A stretch of 23,429 nucleotides of DNA from contig DFKI01000179.1 of NCBI GenBank assembly GCA_002373325.1, forward strand, positions 1 to 23,429. The letters are read 5' to 3'. A program made the position numbers and the translations under genes. This stretch comes from Treponema sp. UBA3649. Lineage in GTDB: Bacteria; Spirochaetota; Spirochaetia; Treponematales; Treponemataceae. Below are positions 14,496 to 23,030 of the stretch, piece by piece; the first letter of the stretch is position 1; each line of letters opens with the position of its first letter. Below the pieces are notes generated by a model. It searched no databases. It saw only the letters and a program-made list of their open reading frames with translations, and was not told the origin of the DNA.

Positions 14496-14522
14496 GCCTT
14501 CAGTGTTCAAATCAGGGAAAAT

Positions 14523-15059
14523 TTAGAATCTAAGTCCCAGTTCGTAAATCACGGCGTTGGTCAAATCCACGGAGGGACTGTACCAAAGAACCGCGTTTGC
14601 CTGCTGCAGGCTGAGAACCATGCTGTAGCCCTCCCTCTCCGCAACAGACTGAATGATTGAATAGAGTCTCTTGTAGAACGCGTCGTTGTTCTGAAGCTCC
14701 TTTTTCAAGGTCTGAAGCTCGTCATTTTTCGCCGCTGTGTATTCCGTAAGATAGTTTGATTTCTCGGTAATCTGGGCCTGAATCGCACGTGAATTCTCCT
14801 TGTCACCCTTGCGGTCATACTCCAGCTTCCGGGTATGGAGGTTTTGAAGCTCCTTCGTCACGGAATCAATCTCATTCTGAAATTCGGTTCTCTTTCTCTC
14901 GTAATTACGGACAGGAGCCGAATTCTTATAGAACGCCTGATAGACCCTGGCAGTATCAACGACCGCAAATTTCGTAATCTGCTGGGCGAACAGAGGAGTC
15001 ACAAGTCCAAAAACGGCCATCGCTCCAATGATGATGAATTTTTTGATGTTAAGTTTCAT
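14523..15059 (-). CDS. skp: OmpH/Skp family periplasmic chaperone
   Basis: Skp-like chaperones hold unfolded outer-membrane proteins in the periplasm and hand them to BamA. The 178-residue product begins with a signal peptide (positively charged MKLNIKK, a hydrophobic core to about residue 24, cleavage likely after LFA). It continues with the FAVVDTARVYQAFYK strand block and a long Lys/Glu/Gln-rich coiled-coil region (about 45-130), ending with the family's second small body (EREGYSMVLS, then LWYSPSVDLTNAVI). The ATG at 15059 was chosen because AAGGAG is seven bases ahead; an upstream in-frame ATG at 15083 would place that site inside the gene. It sits directly after bamA. Confidence 0.9.
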   Translation of the reverse strand: MKLNIKKFIIIGAMAVFGLVTPLFAQQITKFAVVDTARVYQAFYKNSAPVRNYERKRTEFQNEIDSVTKELQNLHTRKLEYDRKGDKENSRAIQAQITEKSNYLTEYTAAKNDELQTLKKELQNNDAFYKRLYSIIQSVAEREGYSMVLSLQQANAVLWYSPSVDLTNAVIYELGLRF

Positions 15060-15207
15060 CGCATTTCTCCTTGCCATTGGCATATCCCGTCGGGCTAAAA
15101 TCTTACACCCAAAACGGGAAAAAGTCCAGTATTTTTTATGAAAATCTCCAAAAACTTAATTCTTGGAAATTTATTTCCGTCCGGCACACCGATTAAAGCA
15201 CGCCGCA
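15060..15207. other. bamA-skp spacer with weak promoter-like sequence
   Basis: This 148-bp spacer is A+T rich. On the minus strand a TAAGAT hexamer preceded at 17 bases by TGGACT lies near 15100, a weak promoter candidate for skp. A short GGAAAT/ATTTCC stem lies near 15165. A 15-base string (TGAAAATCTCCAAAA) recurs in opposite orientation in the mutS-comF spacer. Nothing else is evident. Confidence 0.3.
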
Positions 15208-17697
15208 CTAACGGTTTGTTATGTTGAACGAAAGCACAAGATGCCAGCTGTCAAGCCATTTGGTCGGATTTCCGAAAGCGTCCGTACAGTGAAGGCCGTC
15301 ATCCGTAAACTTGAAGTTGTTGACCAAAAGGAGACGGAGAGGGAACTGCTGCAGACAGAAACGCAGGCTCGGACCATAGCTGAAGTACCAGTCTTCCGGA
15401 TTAAAGAAATCCGAGAAAAGCTCGCCCGGAGTGTCCTTTATGAGAGACGCGTCAAAGAAGAAGTCAAGAGCGAGGATTCCGGGAAGCACAGGGAAACGAA
15501 GCTCCACGGTGTTGTTCCAAAGTCCCATTCCACGTCCCTTGTCATAGTTGTAGACCGTCCATCCGCGTCCGTTGAACATTCCGTCTATGTAAAGCTGGCT
15601 TGACTGCTTGATTGTGGAACCGGGCACAGGGAACTGCATCGAAAGTCCCGAATATGCCATGAGAATCAGCTTGAGACCCCAGTTGTCGGTGAACTGATGA
15701 TCAAACAAGGTGAAATAGAGCTCTCCCTTGGTGTCGCTTCTGAGGAAGAATTCCGTCTCACCCCACTCAGGAGCAAATGGCAGGAAATTCTTCGGGAGGA
15801 TTCCGTACCATGCGAGCCTCTGATTCAGGAACCATCCAGATGAGGGGTCGTAATTCACGTTGCGTCCGTCCATGGAGAAGGAGCCGTAGATTGAATTCCT
15901 GGGCTCCCAGTTGTTGCAGTAATCCTTGACGGTGGAATCATAGGGAATGTAGAGCGAGTCATCGTAGATGTTGTCAATGATGCTGCTTGAGATTCCTCCC
16001 GACAAAGTGAGGATGGCAAAATCAGGGGTCCAGCGGCGGCCAACGGATTCAGTAAGATTGAACTCGTGCTGCTCGTACTGCATGTAGTACCCGGATGTTG
16101 CGACAGTACCGTCAGGCTCAACATACATGCGGGTTGCCGTCTCGGTGGAATGTGAGTATGTGAACGAAAGATTGTTGCTGATTGGCTGTCCGAAAAGCCA
16201 GTTCTGTCCGTAGCCCAGAGAAACCGACTGCTCGTCCGTGGAAAGTCTGACAGAGCCCGAAATAGATTTTCCCTCGCCGAAAAGATTGGAATCCTTGATT
16301 GTGGCAAAAAGTGAGACAGGAAATTCCTCGGGATCAGACACACCGCTGAACGTGAGTCCAAAATCAAGTACGGTCGTACTCTGCTCCTCAACATTAATCA
16401 CCACGTCCACAAGATTGTCCTCAGAGCCCTGTGTGATTTCGGGATAGACCTGTGAGAAATACTGTGTGTTGTAAAGGTTCCTGAGTCCGTTCGTAATCTT
16501 CGTGTTGGAGAAAATGTCTCCGCTTTCTATGGGAATCTCGCGGCGGATTACGTTCTCCTTCGTCTTGGTGTTTCCCTTGATGATGAGATTCTCGATGTGG
16601 CTCCGGTCATTTTCCTGTATGGCGATGATGTAGCCGATGGTCTTCATCTCCGAATCCTTAACAATCTGCGCCTGAAACTGATTTGCCGTGTAGCCGTTCT
16701 CATAGTACTTGTTCTGTACGGCCATGGCTGTTTCCTGGAATTTTGTCTCGTTGTAGACATCGCCTTCCTTGAGACGGACAAGGGACTGGAGAGTTTCCGT
16801 GGAAAAGACCTTGTTTCCTTGGAATGTTACGCCTGAGAAAGTGTAGACTGAGCCTTCCTGTATGTTGAACTGGATCGTAAGCTCCTGCCGATTTTTCTCC
16901 TCGTTGTATTCGGAATCAACAGTGTAGTTCAGAACCTTCGCGTCCACATATCCGCGGTCAGTATAATAGGAAGTAATTGTCTTGACATCCTGCTCAAGCT
17001 GCGCCTCCTTGTAGGTTCCCTTGTGAAAAAGTCCCGATTCCTTGAGAGAGATTTTTCCCTTGAGAGTATTCGCGCTGACCGATGCGTTTCCGGTAAACAG
17101 AATCTCCTTAACGACAGTCTGCCTTCCCTCGTCAATTACGAAGGTAATCATATAGCCGTCCCCTGATTTTTCCGCCTGTGAGCTTATCTTGATGTCGGTA
17201 TATCCCTTGTCAATGTAGAGGTCACGGATTGCGCGCTCGTCCATGTATCGGGTTCCGTCATTGTAGATTCCCTTTTCCTTGCTGGAGATTGCGTCCTTCA
17301 AGTCTGCGAGCCTCACCTGCCTGTAACCTGTGAACTTGATTCTTGTAATCATGGGGCTTTCCACGACAACAAGGGTGATGTCTATGGTGCGGCAAGTTTC
17401 CTGCGTTCCGTCGGCTGGGGTTACTTTTATGTCAGATATGTCCTCAAAAAAATCCAGGCTGTACGTCCTGTTGTAGATGTCCTCGATGACAGAATCCGAG
17501 AATTTTTTTCCGGTATATCCCGCTGTGATTCCCTCCAGGTCTGACGGCTTGACGTTCTGCAATCCCTCGAAGGAAACAGACCGTATAATCTTGTCATAAT
17601 ACCACCCGTCGGATGACTGGGAAAACGCAGGGAGTGAAATCAGCGCCGCAAAAAGGACAGCTGAAACAAACGAAAGTACACGATGCTTGTTACGCAT
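15208..17697 (-). CDS. bamA: Outer membrane assembly factor BamA (Omp85)
   Basis: BamA is the essential beta-barrel insertase of the outer membrane. With the start set at 17697 it has 829 residues: a signal peptide (MRNKHRVLSFVSAVLFAALI, cleavage near AFSQ), five POTRA repeats (roughly residues 30-430), then a C-terminal barrel. The POTRA starts can be seen as IIRSVSFEGLQNV, ITRIKFTGYRQV, VVKEILFTGNASV, TFSGVTFQGNKVF and IENLIIKGNTKT. The barrel carries an RGW variant of the conserved loop-6 RGF motif (FNGRGWTVYNYDKGRG). The ATG at 17697 has AGAGGA six bases ahead; an ATG at 17757 would abut GGAGG with no spacing and precede the signal peptide by 20 residues. Five POTRAs favour BamA over TamA. 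It follows tamB by 64 bases. Confidence 0.95.
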   Translation of the reverse strand: MRNKHRVLSFVSAVLFAALISLPAFSQSSDGWYYDKIIRSVSFEGLQNVKPSDLEGITAGYTGKKFSDSVIEDIYNRTYSLDFFEDISDIKVTPADGTQETCRTIDITLVVVESPMITRIKFTGYRQVRLADLKDAISSKEKGIYNDGTRYMDERAIRDLYIDKGYTDIKISSQAEKSGDGYMITFVIDEGRQTVVKEILFTGNASVSANTLKGKISLKESGLFHKGTYKEAQLEQDVKTITSYYTDRGYVDAKVLNYTVDSEYNEEKNRQELTIQFNIQEGSVYTFSGVTFQGNKVFSTETLQSLVRLKEGDVYNETKFQETAMAVQNKYYENGYTANQFQAQIVKDSEMKTIGYIIAIQENDRSHIENLIIKGNTKTKENVIRREIPIESGDIFSNTKITNGLRNLYNTQYFSQVYPEITQGSEDNLVDVVINVEEQSTTVLDFGLTFSGVSDPEEFPVSLFATIKDSNLFGEGKSISGSVRLSTDEQSVSLGYGQNWLFGQPISNNLSFTYSHSTETATRMYVEPDGTVATSGYYMQYEQHEFNLTESVGRRWTPDFAILTLSGGISSSIIDNIYDDSLYIPYDSTVKDYCNNWEPRNSIYGSFSMDGRNVNYDPSSGWFLNQRLAWYGILPKNFLPFAPEWGETEFFLRSDTKGELYFTLFDHQFTDNWGLKLILMAYSGLSMQFPVPGSTIKQSSQLYIDGMFNGRGWTVYNYDKGRGMGLWNNTVELRFPVLPGILALDFFFDASLIKDTPGELFSDFFNPEDWYFSYGPSLRFCLQQFPLRLLLVNNFKFTDDGLHCTDAFGNPTKWLDSWHLVLSFNITNR

Positions 17698-17761
17698 AAA
17701 CATTCCTCTTATTTTATAATATGAAGAAATCCGACAGCCCCGAAAGAAGCGTCTCATCCTC

Positions 17762-20700
17762 CTAAAAAGTGATTCTCCATGACAGCGTTATGGATGTGTC
17801 CGGAACCAGGGAATTCTGCAGATTCTGAAGATCCGGAGCCATCTGCCATCTTATGTTTGCAAACGGTGCCGAAAGCTCAAAACCGATTTCCGGTCGGAAC
17901 ACAAGGCTTCCATTAGAATCCTGAGCCCCGGAAGCGGCATCCTTGTCGTATGTCCACTGAAGCATGGCATCCACATAAATATCGTTTCCGAAGTATTTGC
18001 CTATATAAACAGTCGAATTGTCAAAATAGTTACTAATATTATTCGATTCTGTCGTAGCAGAGCCTAGAATACCATTATTAATTGCATTTTGCAACAGACT
18101 TGTTCTTAAAGAGAATATATCAAAATTACACAAATCACGCAATGCGTTTTCGATTTTTCTTACAAATACCGTCTGGGCGAACCAATCTCCCGTCGCGACC
18201 ACCACATCCTTGAATGACGACGAGTCGCCGCTGAGAACCTGTCCGAGAATGGCCTTAATCTCGTCCTCAGATTTTGCTGGGGAGGAAGTCAACGTAGGAT
18301 TGAACGAAGACATGTTCTGTGCCTGCGCCATCAGGATGATTGTGACACTGTTGCCGTCGGAATCACGCTCCCTTGTCTCTGCCCTTACCGTAATCTCCGG
18401 GTCAAATTTCTTCTCGGATTCGTTCAGCACGATTTTTCCCTGCTTCATGTAGAAATTCCGGCTCAGGTAGAAGACTTCCCCGCCCCTCAGCACGACATCC
18501 CCCTTAACCGACCACTGTGAGCTTGCCGTGTCCATGCTGATATGGAGGGATGAGTCAGGAGCGACAAGCCCCCTCAAAATGGGATTCACCACGAAATTCA
18601 CCTTGTTTCCCACGCTTACGTCAAGGTCCACGGAAATTGGGATGGTTGAGGCTGGAGTCTCTGTCTTTTGCGCGGCATCATCCTTTGAGGAAAGGGAGGC
18701 AAGGTCGTTTATGCTGTCCAGAACAGTGGCCTGAGTGTCCTCCACGAACACGCTTCCGAGAACGGCAATCCCCTGCTGGCCATAGGATATGTCAAGCCCC
18801 GCCTGAACTTTGCCCGTGACCTTAAGGAATCCCTGGTCCATGTCCACAGGAATGAAGTGCCCCTCGTCAGTCCTAACGCTGATGGAGATGTCGTCGAGCT
18901 TAAGTCGGTCCAAAATCACCTTTGCTCCTATGTTTATGCTGTTCTCTTCTATTTTAAAGATGGTCTCCGGGAGAATGACCGTGCTGCTCTCAAGGTCAAG
19001 GTCGAACTCCTGCGTCGTAATGTGAGTCGGAATGAATGACGGTGAGTTAAGGTCAAGATTGTTGCCGTGGAGCTTTCCGTTGATGATTGGGTCGGAAACA
19101 AGACCTGAGATGTCGGCATATCCACGGAGCTCTCCTCCGTAAAGCGTAAGTACATCGGAGTTTATCATAAAAGCAAAATCAGCCAGGTTCATGTACATGT
19201 TGGTCAGGTGGAAATCCAGCATATTGTTCTTCATGCTTCCGTCAAGGATGAAATTCAGGGGCTTTTTCTCATCAACCATAAAATGCATGGTTCCGTCGTC
19301 AAGGATGAATCCGTTGATGCCAAGGTAATCATCCGACTCCACCACAATCATGCCGGGTGCACGCATCGCGCTCAGGTGGACCGGTATCTTTTTCTTCAGG
19401 AGACTTCCGGTAAGCGGATCCGCGTCAAGGCGAACGGTAAATTCCTCGGGAACGGAAAGGAGAGAAAGCAGGTAATTCTCATCCTCGGGTGACGGTGGAA
19501 TCTTCTCGCTTTCAACAGAAATCTCAAGTGGAGCGGAAAGAACGGGCTCGTCTGGTCCCATCGTGAACATAGCGTCTATTTTTCCAGTGAATGTGGACAT
19601 GTCAAGGTCGCCGTACATGTCATCCACCTTGAAGTCCTGCCATGTGCCCTTGAAATGCGGTATCTCGATTCTGCCGTCCACAAAATCAGCCTGTCCCGAA
19701 GCAAGCAGGGGATGTCCCTGAAACTGCATGGAGAGAGAATCAAGGGAGACAGTCAAAAAGAGGTCCGAAAGGGTTCCCGTGGCCACTATGCTGCCGGAAA
19801 GTGTGTCGTCCGAGTGCTGGTCGGAAAGGAATCTTCCTACGGGGAACTGGCTTACGTCAGCCTCAGCGTTGAAATAAAGGCCTCCCATTATGCCCTCAGC
19901 ATCAAGAGCCGCACCATTTGGATTCGTTACCTCGGCGGATATGGCAATCTTCTCTCCGCTCACCTCGTTCTCCACACCTATGTCGATGCCCGCTATGTCC
20001 AAAAGACCGTCCTCAGTCATGTCCCAGTGCACGGTTCCCTCACCTAAAAGCGTGGAAAGGCTGTCCGAATATGATATGGCATCCAGAATCACACCGTCAT
20101 CGTTCAGTTTTCCAGAGAGGGCAAGTTTCGGACTGATGTTCAGCTTGTCGGTCAGCTCGGAGACCTCAAGGTTGTCCACGTTCACGCGAAGTCCCTCGAT
20201 TGCGGAATAGGAGAATCCACCGCGCAGGGAAAGGGAAAGAAGCATGTCCGCTATGGAAAGAGGCAGCTCCGTGAACTGAAAGGTTCCATTCATGGGATTC
20301 GTAAAATTCACGTTGCAGTCAAAGCCATAGTCACCTGTCACGCTCAGCCACTGTCCTATGCTGAACACACCGTTGAGGGCATAGGGGATGTCGTTGAAGA
20401 AACAGTCCGTACCGAAGATTATCTGGTTCTCCTCAAGGAAAAGGTCTGCGTTGGCTGTGGCTCGGAATGATTGCTTTCCATATACTACCTCAAGCTGGGA
20501 GACGCTCACGCTCTTGTTGGATCCGTCAAGGGAAAGAAGGAGCATCTGGCGGTCCACCATTGTGTTAGCGGCGATTATGTAAGGACAGTTGAAGGTGAAG
20601 TCCTTCATGTCTGTGGAAAGATAAATCTCGCCGGATGAGATGAATGGTGCGAGCTTCGGTGCGATTGAATCAATCTGAGCAGCAAGATCACCACCTGCAA

Positions 20701-22243
20701 CGGCTCCGATGGCCCTCGCGATTGTGTCCAGATACATGCGGTTCACATCGACCTCCATCTCGACCGACATGTTTCTTGCCGCGGACAATGTTCCCTCCAC
20801 GGATATTTCGCCTGGTTGCTCGGCATCCTCGTGTGAATAGTCGTTGAATGAGGCCGAAAAATCTATTGTCTTTCCATTTATGCTCGCCTCCGCCTGCAAT
20901 GCCGTAAGGGAAACGTCTCCAACATTCAGCTGGGGAGAGAATATCGTGTAGGAATTTCCAGCCGCATCCACATAAATATCCCCCGAGAATTCGGCTCCGT
21001 TTGGCAGGGTGAAATGACGCAGCTCAAGAACTCCGGTAGGCTGAAGACGGGCAAGATTGAAATTTCCCGAGAAAGACGCTCCGACCATGCTTCCTTCCGC
21101 GTTAAGGGATGAAATCCTTATGTTGTGCTTGTTCCCGGACAGATTGAAGGTAATGTTCTCAGAGGACGGAATGATTCCGTAAGGCAGGAAAAGACCTCCC
21201 TTCGCCCTCCACTCGTAGTCCATGGTCTTTATGTTCACGCTCGCGCTCGCATCCGTCGTGACTCTCAGTCCCTTGATTTTTTTCAACGGATCTGTAAGAG
21301 GCGGCATCTGAACAAGGGAGAACGGGTCAAGGTCCTTCGTGGAAATCTCAGCGGTGGCATCCCCCGTCTCAAGATTATACTGCGCCGAAAGTGAATAAGG
21401 CATGGTCCTGCTTGTGGTCCTGAGCATTGCCATCCCGTCGCTGTACTTCACAAGAAATTCCGTGTCGTTCAGGGAATAATCAGCCTTCCTGAGCCGGTCA
21501 AGGGAAACAGTGGCAGAGCTTCCGGAAAGATCTGAGACAAGGGTTCCGTTGAGCTGGATTTTGGCACCGGCAGTCTTTCCCCCAAGTGCATCAAGAGACG
21601 CTATGAAAGTACCATCCATCTCCGCGTTCACCGAGACTCCCTTCTGCTGCTGGGACACCTGGACGTTTCTCAGAGCAGCCGACATATCATTCTTACCGTC
21701 CTTGTAATGCACGTGCACGTTCTTGAGCTCTACCGTGAATGGAAGTCTGAAAATCAAGTCCTTGACCGCATCTATGGACTCTGCGTTGAATCCGGATTCC
21801 GTCCTCTCCCCCTCATCCATTCCCTCATCTTTTCCGCCAAGAGCCATGATTTTTTCGACCACGCCCGAATACCGCACCATATCAAGCTCTATGTCAATGT
21901 CGTTCAAAACCAGCTTTGAAAACGCGGAATCAGACTTTCCGGTAAGCAGCTTGAGAAGATTGTAACGGATCACACCATCCCTGACCGTAAGGATGCTTCC
22001 TCCTGAATCAGCGTCCCTTATCTCGATTCCGTTGACGTGGATTCCCGTGAGGATTGACGGAGAAAGACTCCTGTAGGAAAAATCAATTCCGAGCGAAGTG
22101 CGCAACTTGTCCCTCACAACCTGCTCATAGCGCGCGATGGTTGAATTTATGAAGGCATGGAGCGGCCTGATTACGGTGTATACGGCACCAAGCAAAAGGA
22201 GAAAGAGTAATATCGATAGCGAATTCCTGATCCACCGCTTCAT
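17762..22243 (-). CDS. tamB: TamB / AsmA-like translocation and assembly protein (DUF490)
   Basis: TamB-type proteins are anchored in the inner membrane and span the periplasm as a long beta-rich hydrophobic groove, aiding outer-membrane assembly and probably lipid transfer. The product has 1493 residues. It has a single N-terminal anchor (SLSILLFLLLLGAVYTVI, about 7-25), then an AsmA-like start with SYRSLSPSILTGIHVNGIEI, a long run of repetitive beta strands, and the C-terminal TamB domain with LRGGEVFYLSRNFYMKQG, VVATGDWFAQTVFVRKIENALRD and an outer-membrane-like final strand TSITLSWRITF. The ATG at 22243 is preferred to the in-frame TTG at 22270, though its ribosome site is weak. In Borrelia, TamB was reported to bind BamA, and I recall the same order tamB-bamA there. 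Here it heads the operon. Confidence 0.92.
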   Translation of the reverse strand: MKRWIRNSLSILLFLLLLGAVYTVIRPLHAFINSTIARYEQVVRDKLRTSLGIDFSYRSLSPSILTGIHVNGIEIRDADSGGSILTVRDGVIRYNLLKLLTGKSDSAFSKLVLNDIDIELDMVRYSGVVEKIMALGGKDEGMDEGERTESGFNAESIDAVKDLIFRLPFTVELKNVHVHYKDGKNDMSAALRNVQVSQQQKGVSVNAEMDGTFIASLDALGGKTAGAKIQLNGTLVSDLSGSSATVSLDRLRKADYSLNDTEFLVKYSDGMAMLRTTSRTMPYSLSAQYNLETGDATAEISTKDLDPFSLVQMPPLTDPLKKIKGLRVTTDASASVNIKTMDYEWRAKGGLFLPYGIIPSSENITFNLSGNKHNIRISSLNAEGSMVGASFSGNFNLARLQPTGVLELRHFTLPNGAEFSGDIYVDAAGNSYTIFSPQLNVGDVSLTALQAEASINGKTIDFSASFNDYSHEDAEQPGEISVEGTLSAARNMSVEMEVDVNRMYLDTIARAIGAVAGGDLAAQIDSIAPKLAPFISSGEIYLSTDMKDFTFNCPYIIAANTMVDRQMLLLSLDGSNKSVSVSQLEVVYGKQSFRATANADLFLEENQIIFGTDCFFNDIPYALNGVFSIGQWLSVTGDYGFDCNVNFTNPMNGTFQFTELPLSIADMLLSLSLRGGFSYSAIEGLRVNVDNLEVSELTDKLNISPKLALSGKLNDDGVILDAISYSDSLSTLLGEGTVHWDMTEDGLLDIAGIDIGVENEVSGEKIAISAEVTNPNGAALDAEGIMGGLYFNAEADVSQFPVGRFLSDQHSDDTLSGSIVATGTLSDLFLTVSLDSLSMQFQGHPLLASGQADFVDGRIEIPHFKGTWQDFKVDDMYGDLDMSTFTGKIDAMFTMGPDEPVLSAPLEISVESEKIPPSPEDENYLLSLLSVPEEFTVRLDADPLTGSLLKKKIPVHLSAMRAPGMIVVESDDYLGINGFILDDGTMHFMVDEKKPLNFILDGSMKNNMLDFHLTNMYMNLADFAFMINSDVLTLYGGELRGYADISGLVSDPIINGKLHGNNLDLNSPSFIPTHITTQEFDLDLESSTVILPETIFKIEENSINIGAKVILDRLKLDDISISVRTDEGHFIPVDMDQGFLKVTGKVQAGLDISYGQQGIAVLGSVFVEDTQATVLDSINDLASLSSKDDAAQKTETPASTIPISVDLDVSVGNKVNFVVNPILRGLVAPDSSLHISMDTASSQWSVKGDVVLRGGEVFYLSRNFYMKQGKIVLNESEKKFDPEITVRAETRERDSDGNSVTIILMAQAQNMSSFNPTLTSSPAKSEDEIKAILGQVLSGDSSSFKDVVVATGDWFAQTVFVRKIENALRDLCNFDIFSLRTSLLQNAINNGILGSATTESNNISNYFDNSTVYIGKYFGNDIYVDAMLQWTYDKDAASGAQDSNGSLVFRPEIGFELSAPFANIRWQMAPDLQNLQNSLVPDTSITLSWRITF

Positions 22244-22287
22244 AAAATCCCAACTAGCTCCACCGGTCAACGGAAATTCCGCCCCGA

Positions 22288-22316
22288 TTGAATTTTTTCA
22301 TTTTCTGTGCAATACT
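22288..22316 (+). promoter_or_regulatory. Weak promoter candidate for tmk
   Basis: TTGAAT (22288-22293) and AATACT (22311-22316) are 17 bases apart on the plus strand, giving a leader of about 55 nt before tmk. The -10 matches four of six consensus positions. It overlaps the first AATACTAG repeat. Confidence 0.3.
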
Positions 22317-22333
22317 AGTATATTGAATACTAG
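22311..22333. repeat. Paired AATACTAG motif in the tamB-tmk divergent spacer
   Basis: AATACTAG occurs at 22311-22318 and 22326-22333, 15 bases apart start to start. The first copy is part of the 10-bp palindrome ATACTAGTAT (22312-22321). Its position between divergent genes and near both predicted start sites fits an operator, but the motif is short. Confidence 0.4.
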
Positions 22334-22340
22334 CCAGACA

Positions 22341-22349
22341 ATTATATCA
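22341..22349 (-). promoter_or_regulatory. Extended -10 promoter candidate for tamB
   Basis: On the minus strand TGATATAAT (22349-22341) matches an extended -10 element (TG, one base, TATAAT). No good -35 is seen, as expected for extended -10 promoters. Transcription would start near 22334, leaving a leader of about 90 nt that includes the AATACTAG repeats. Confidence 0.45.
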
Positions 22350-22378
22350 AATTTTACAAATTTATAGAAGGTATTTTT

Positions 22379-23029
22379 ATGCTATTGCACAACTTTATTG
22401 TCCTTGAGGGCATAGACGGCGCGGGCACATCCACCCAGCTGGACATGATAAAAAACAATCCTGGGACCGAAAGGTTTCTTTTTACGGCGGAACCCACATC
22501 GGCGGAGACGGGAAGATTTCTTCGGAGGATGCTTTCCGGGGAGATTGGCATAAGCAACGAGACCGCGGCATATCTTTTCGCTGCTGACAGAAATGAGCAT
22601 GTGAACGGACGGCTCAGGGTGGAAGACGACAGAAAGCTTTTGACAGGAATCAGGGAGGCAACGGAAAAGGGCATGACCGTAATCAGCGACCGGTATCTTT
22701 TCTCAAGCCTCGCCTACCAGAGCATAAACTGCAGCCCCGATGTCCCAAGGATGCTCAACAGTCTCTTTCCGCTTCCGTCGCTCCTTGTCTACCTTGACAT
22801 CAAGCCCGAGGATGCCCTTAAAAGGATTGACGGACGAGGTGAGAGGGAAATCTACGAGAAAAAGGACTTCCTTGAGAAAACCGTGGAGCAATACAGGCTG
22901 ATTTTGGACGAATACGGCGGAGAAAAGGGAAACGGCATGAGGATTCTGCGGCTTGACGCGACAAAATCAAGGGAGGAAATCAACTCGGTCATAATGGGTG
23001 AAATCAGGGCACTGGAGACGAAATCATAA
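22379..23029 (+). CDS. tmk: Thymidylate kinase with altered P-loop
   Basis: Thymidylate kinase converts dTMP to dTDP for dTTP synthesis. The 216-residue product has the family's order of motifs: FIVLEGIDGAGTSTQ (6-20), the dTMP-binding FTAEPTSAETGRFLRRML (about 35-52), the DRYLFSSLAYQS block (about 103-114), and a lid region with GRGEREIYEKKDF carrying basic residues and no Arg in the P-loop, as in bacterial class II enzymes. The P-loop lysine is missing: where GxGKST is expected the sequence reads GAGTST, so residue 17 is Thr (codon ACA). All other motifs look intact, so I expect an active enzyme or a lineage-specific variant. ATG at 22379 with AGAAGGT seven bases ahead. Confidence 0.9.
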   Translation: MLLHNFIVLEGIDGAGTSTQLDMIKNNPGTERFLFTAEPTSAETGRFLRRMLSGEIGISNETAAYLFAADRNEHVNGRLRVEDDRKLLTGIREATEKGMTVISDRYLFSSLAYQSINCSPDVPRMLNSLFPLPSLLVYLDIKPEDALKRIDGRGEREIYEKKDFLEKTVEQYRLILDEYGGEKGNGMRILRLDATKSREEINSVIMGEIRALETKS

Positions 23030-23030
23030 G

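Noticed and set aside
15163..15603. 146-codon plus-strand open frame opposite bamA
   Set aside because: Antisense shadow of the bamA barrel-coding sequence, with no family resemblance.
15208..17697. TamA instead of BamA
   Set aside because: Five POTRA repeats are visible; TamA has three. Position next to skp also fits BamA.
17698..17757. Longer bamA start giving 849 residues
   Set aside because: It would place 20 charged residues before the signal peptide and has a ribosome site with no spacing; the ATG at 17697 has a well-placed AGAGGA.
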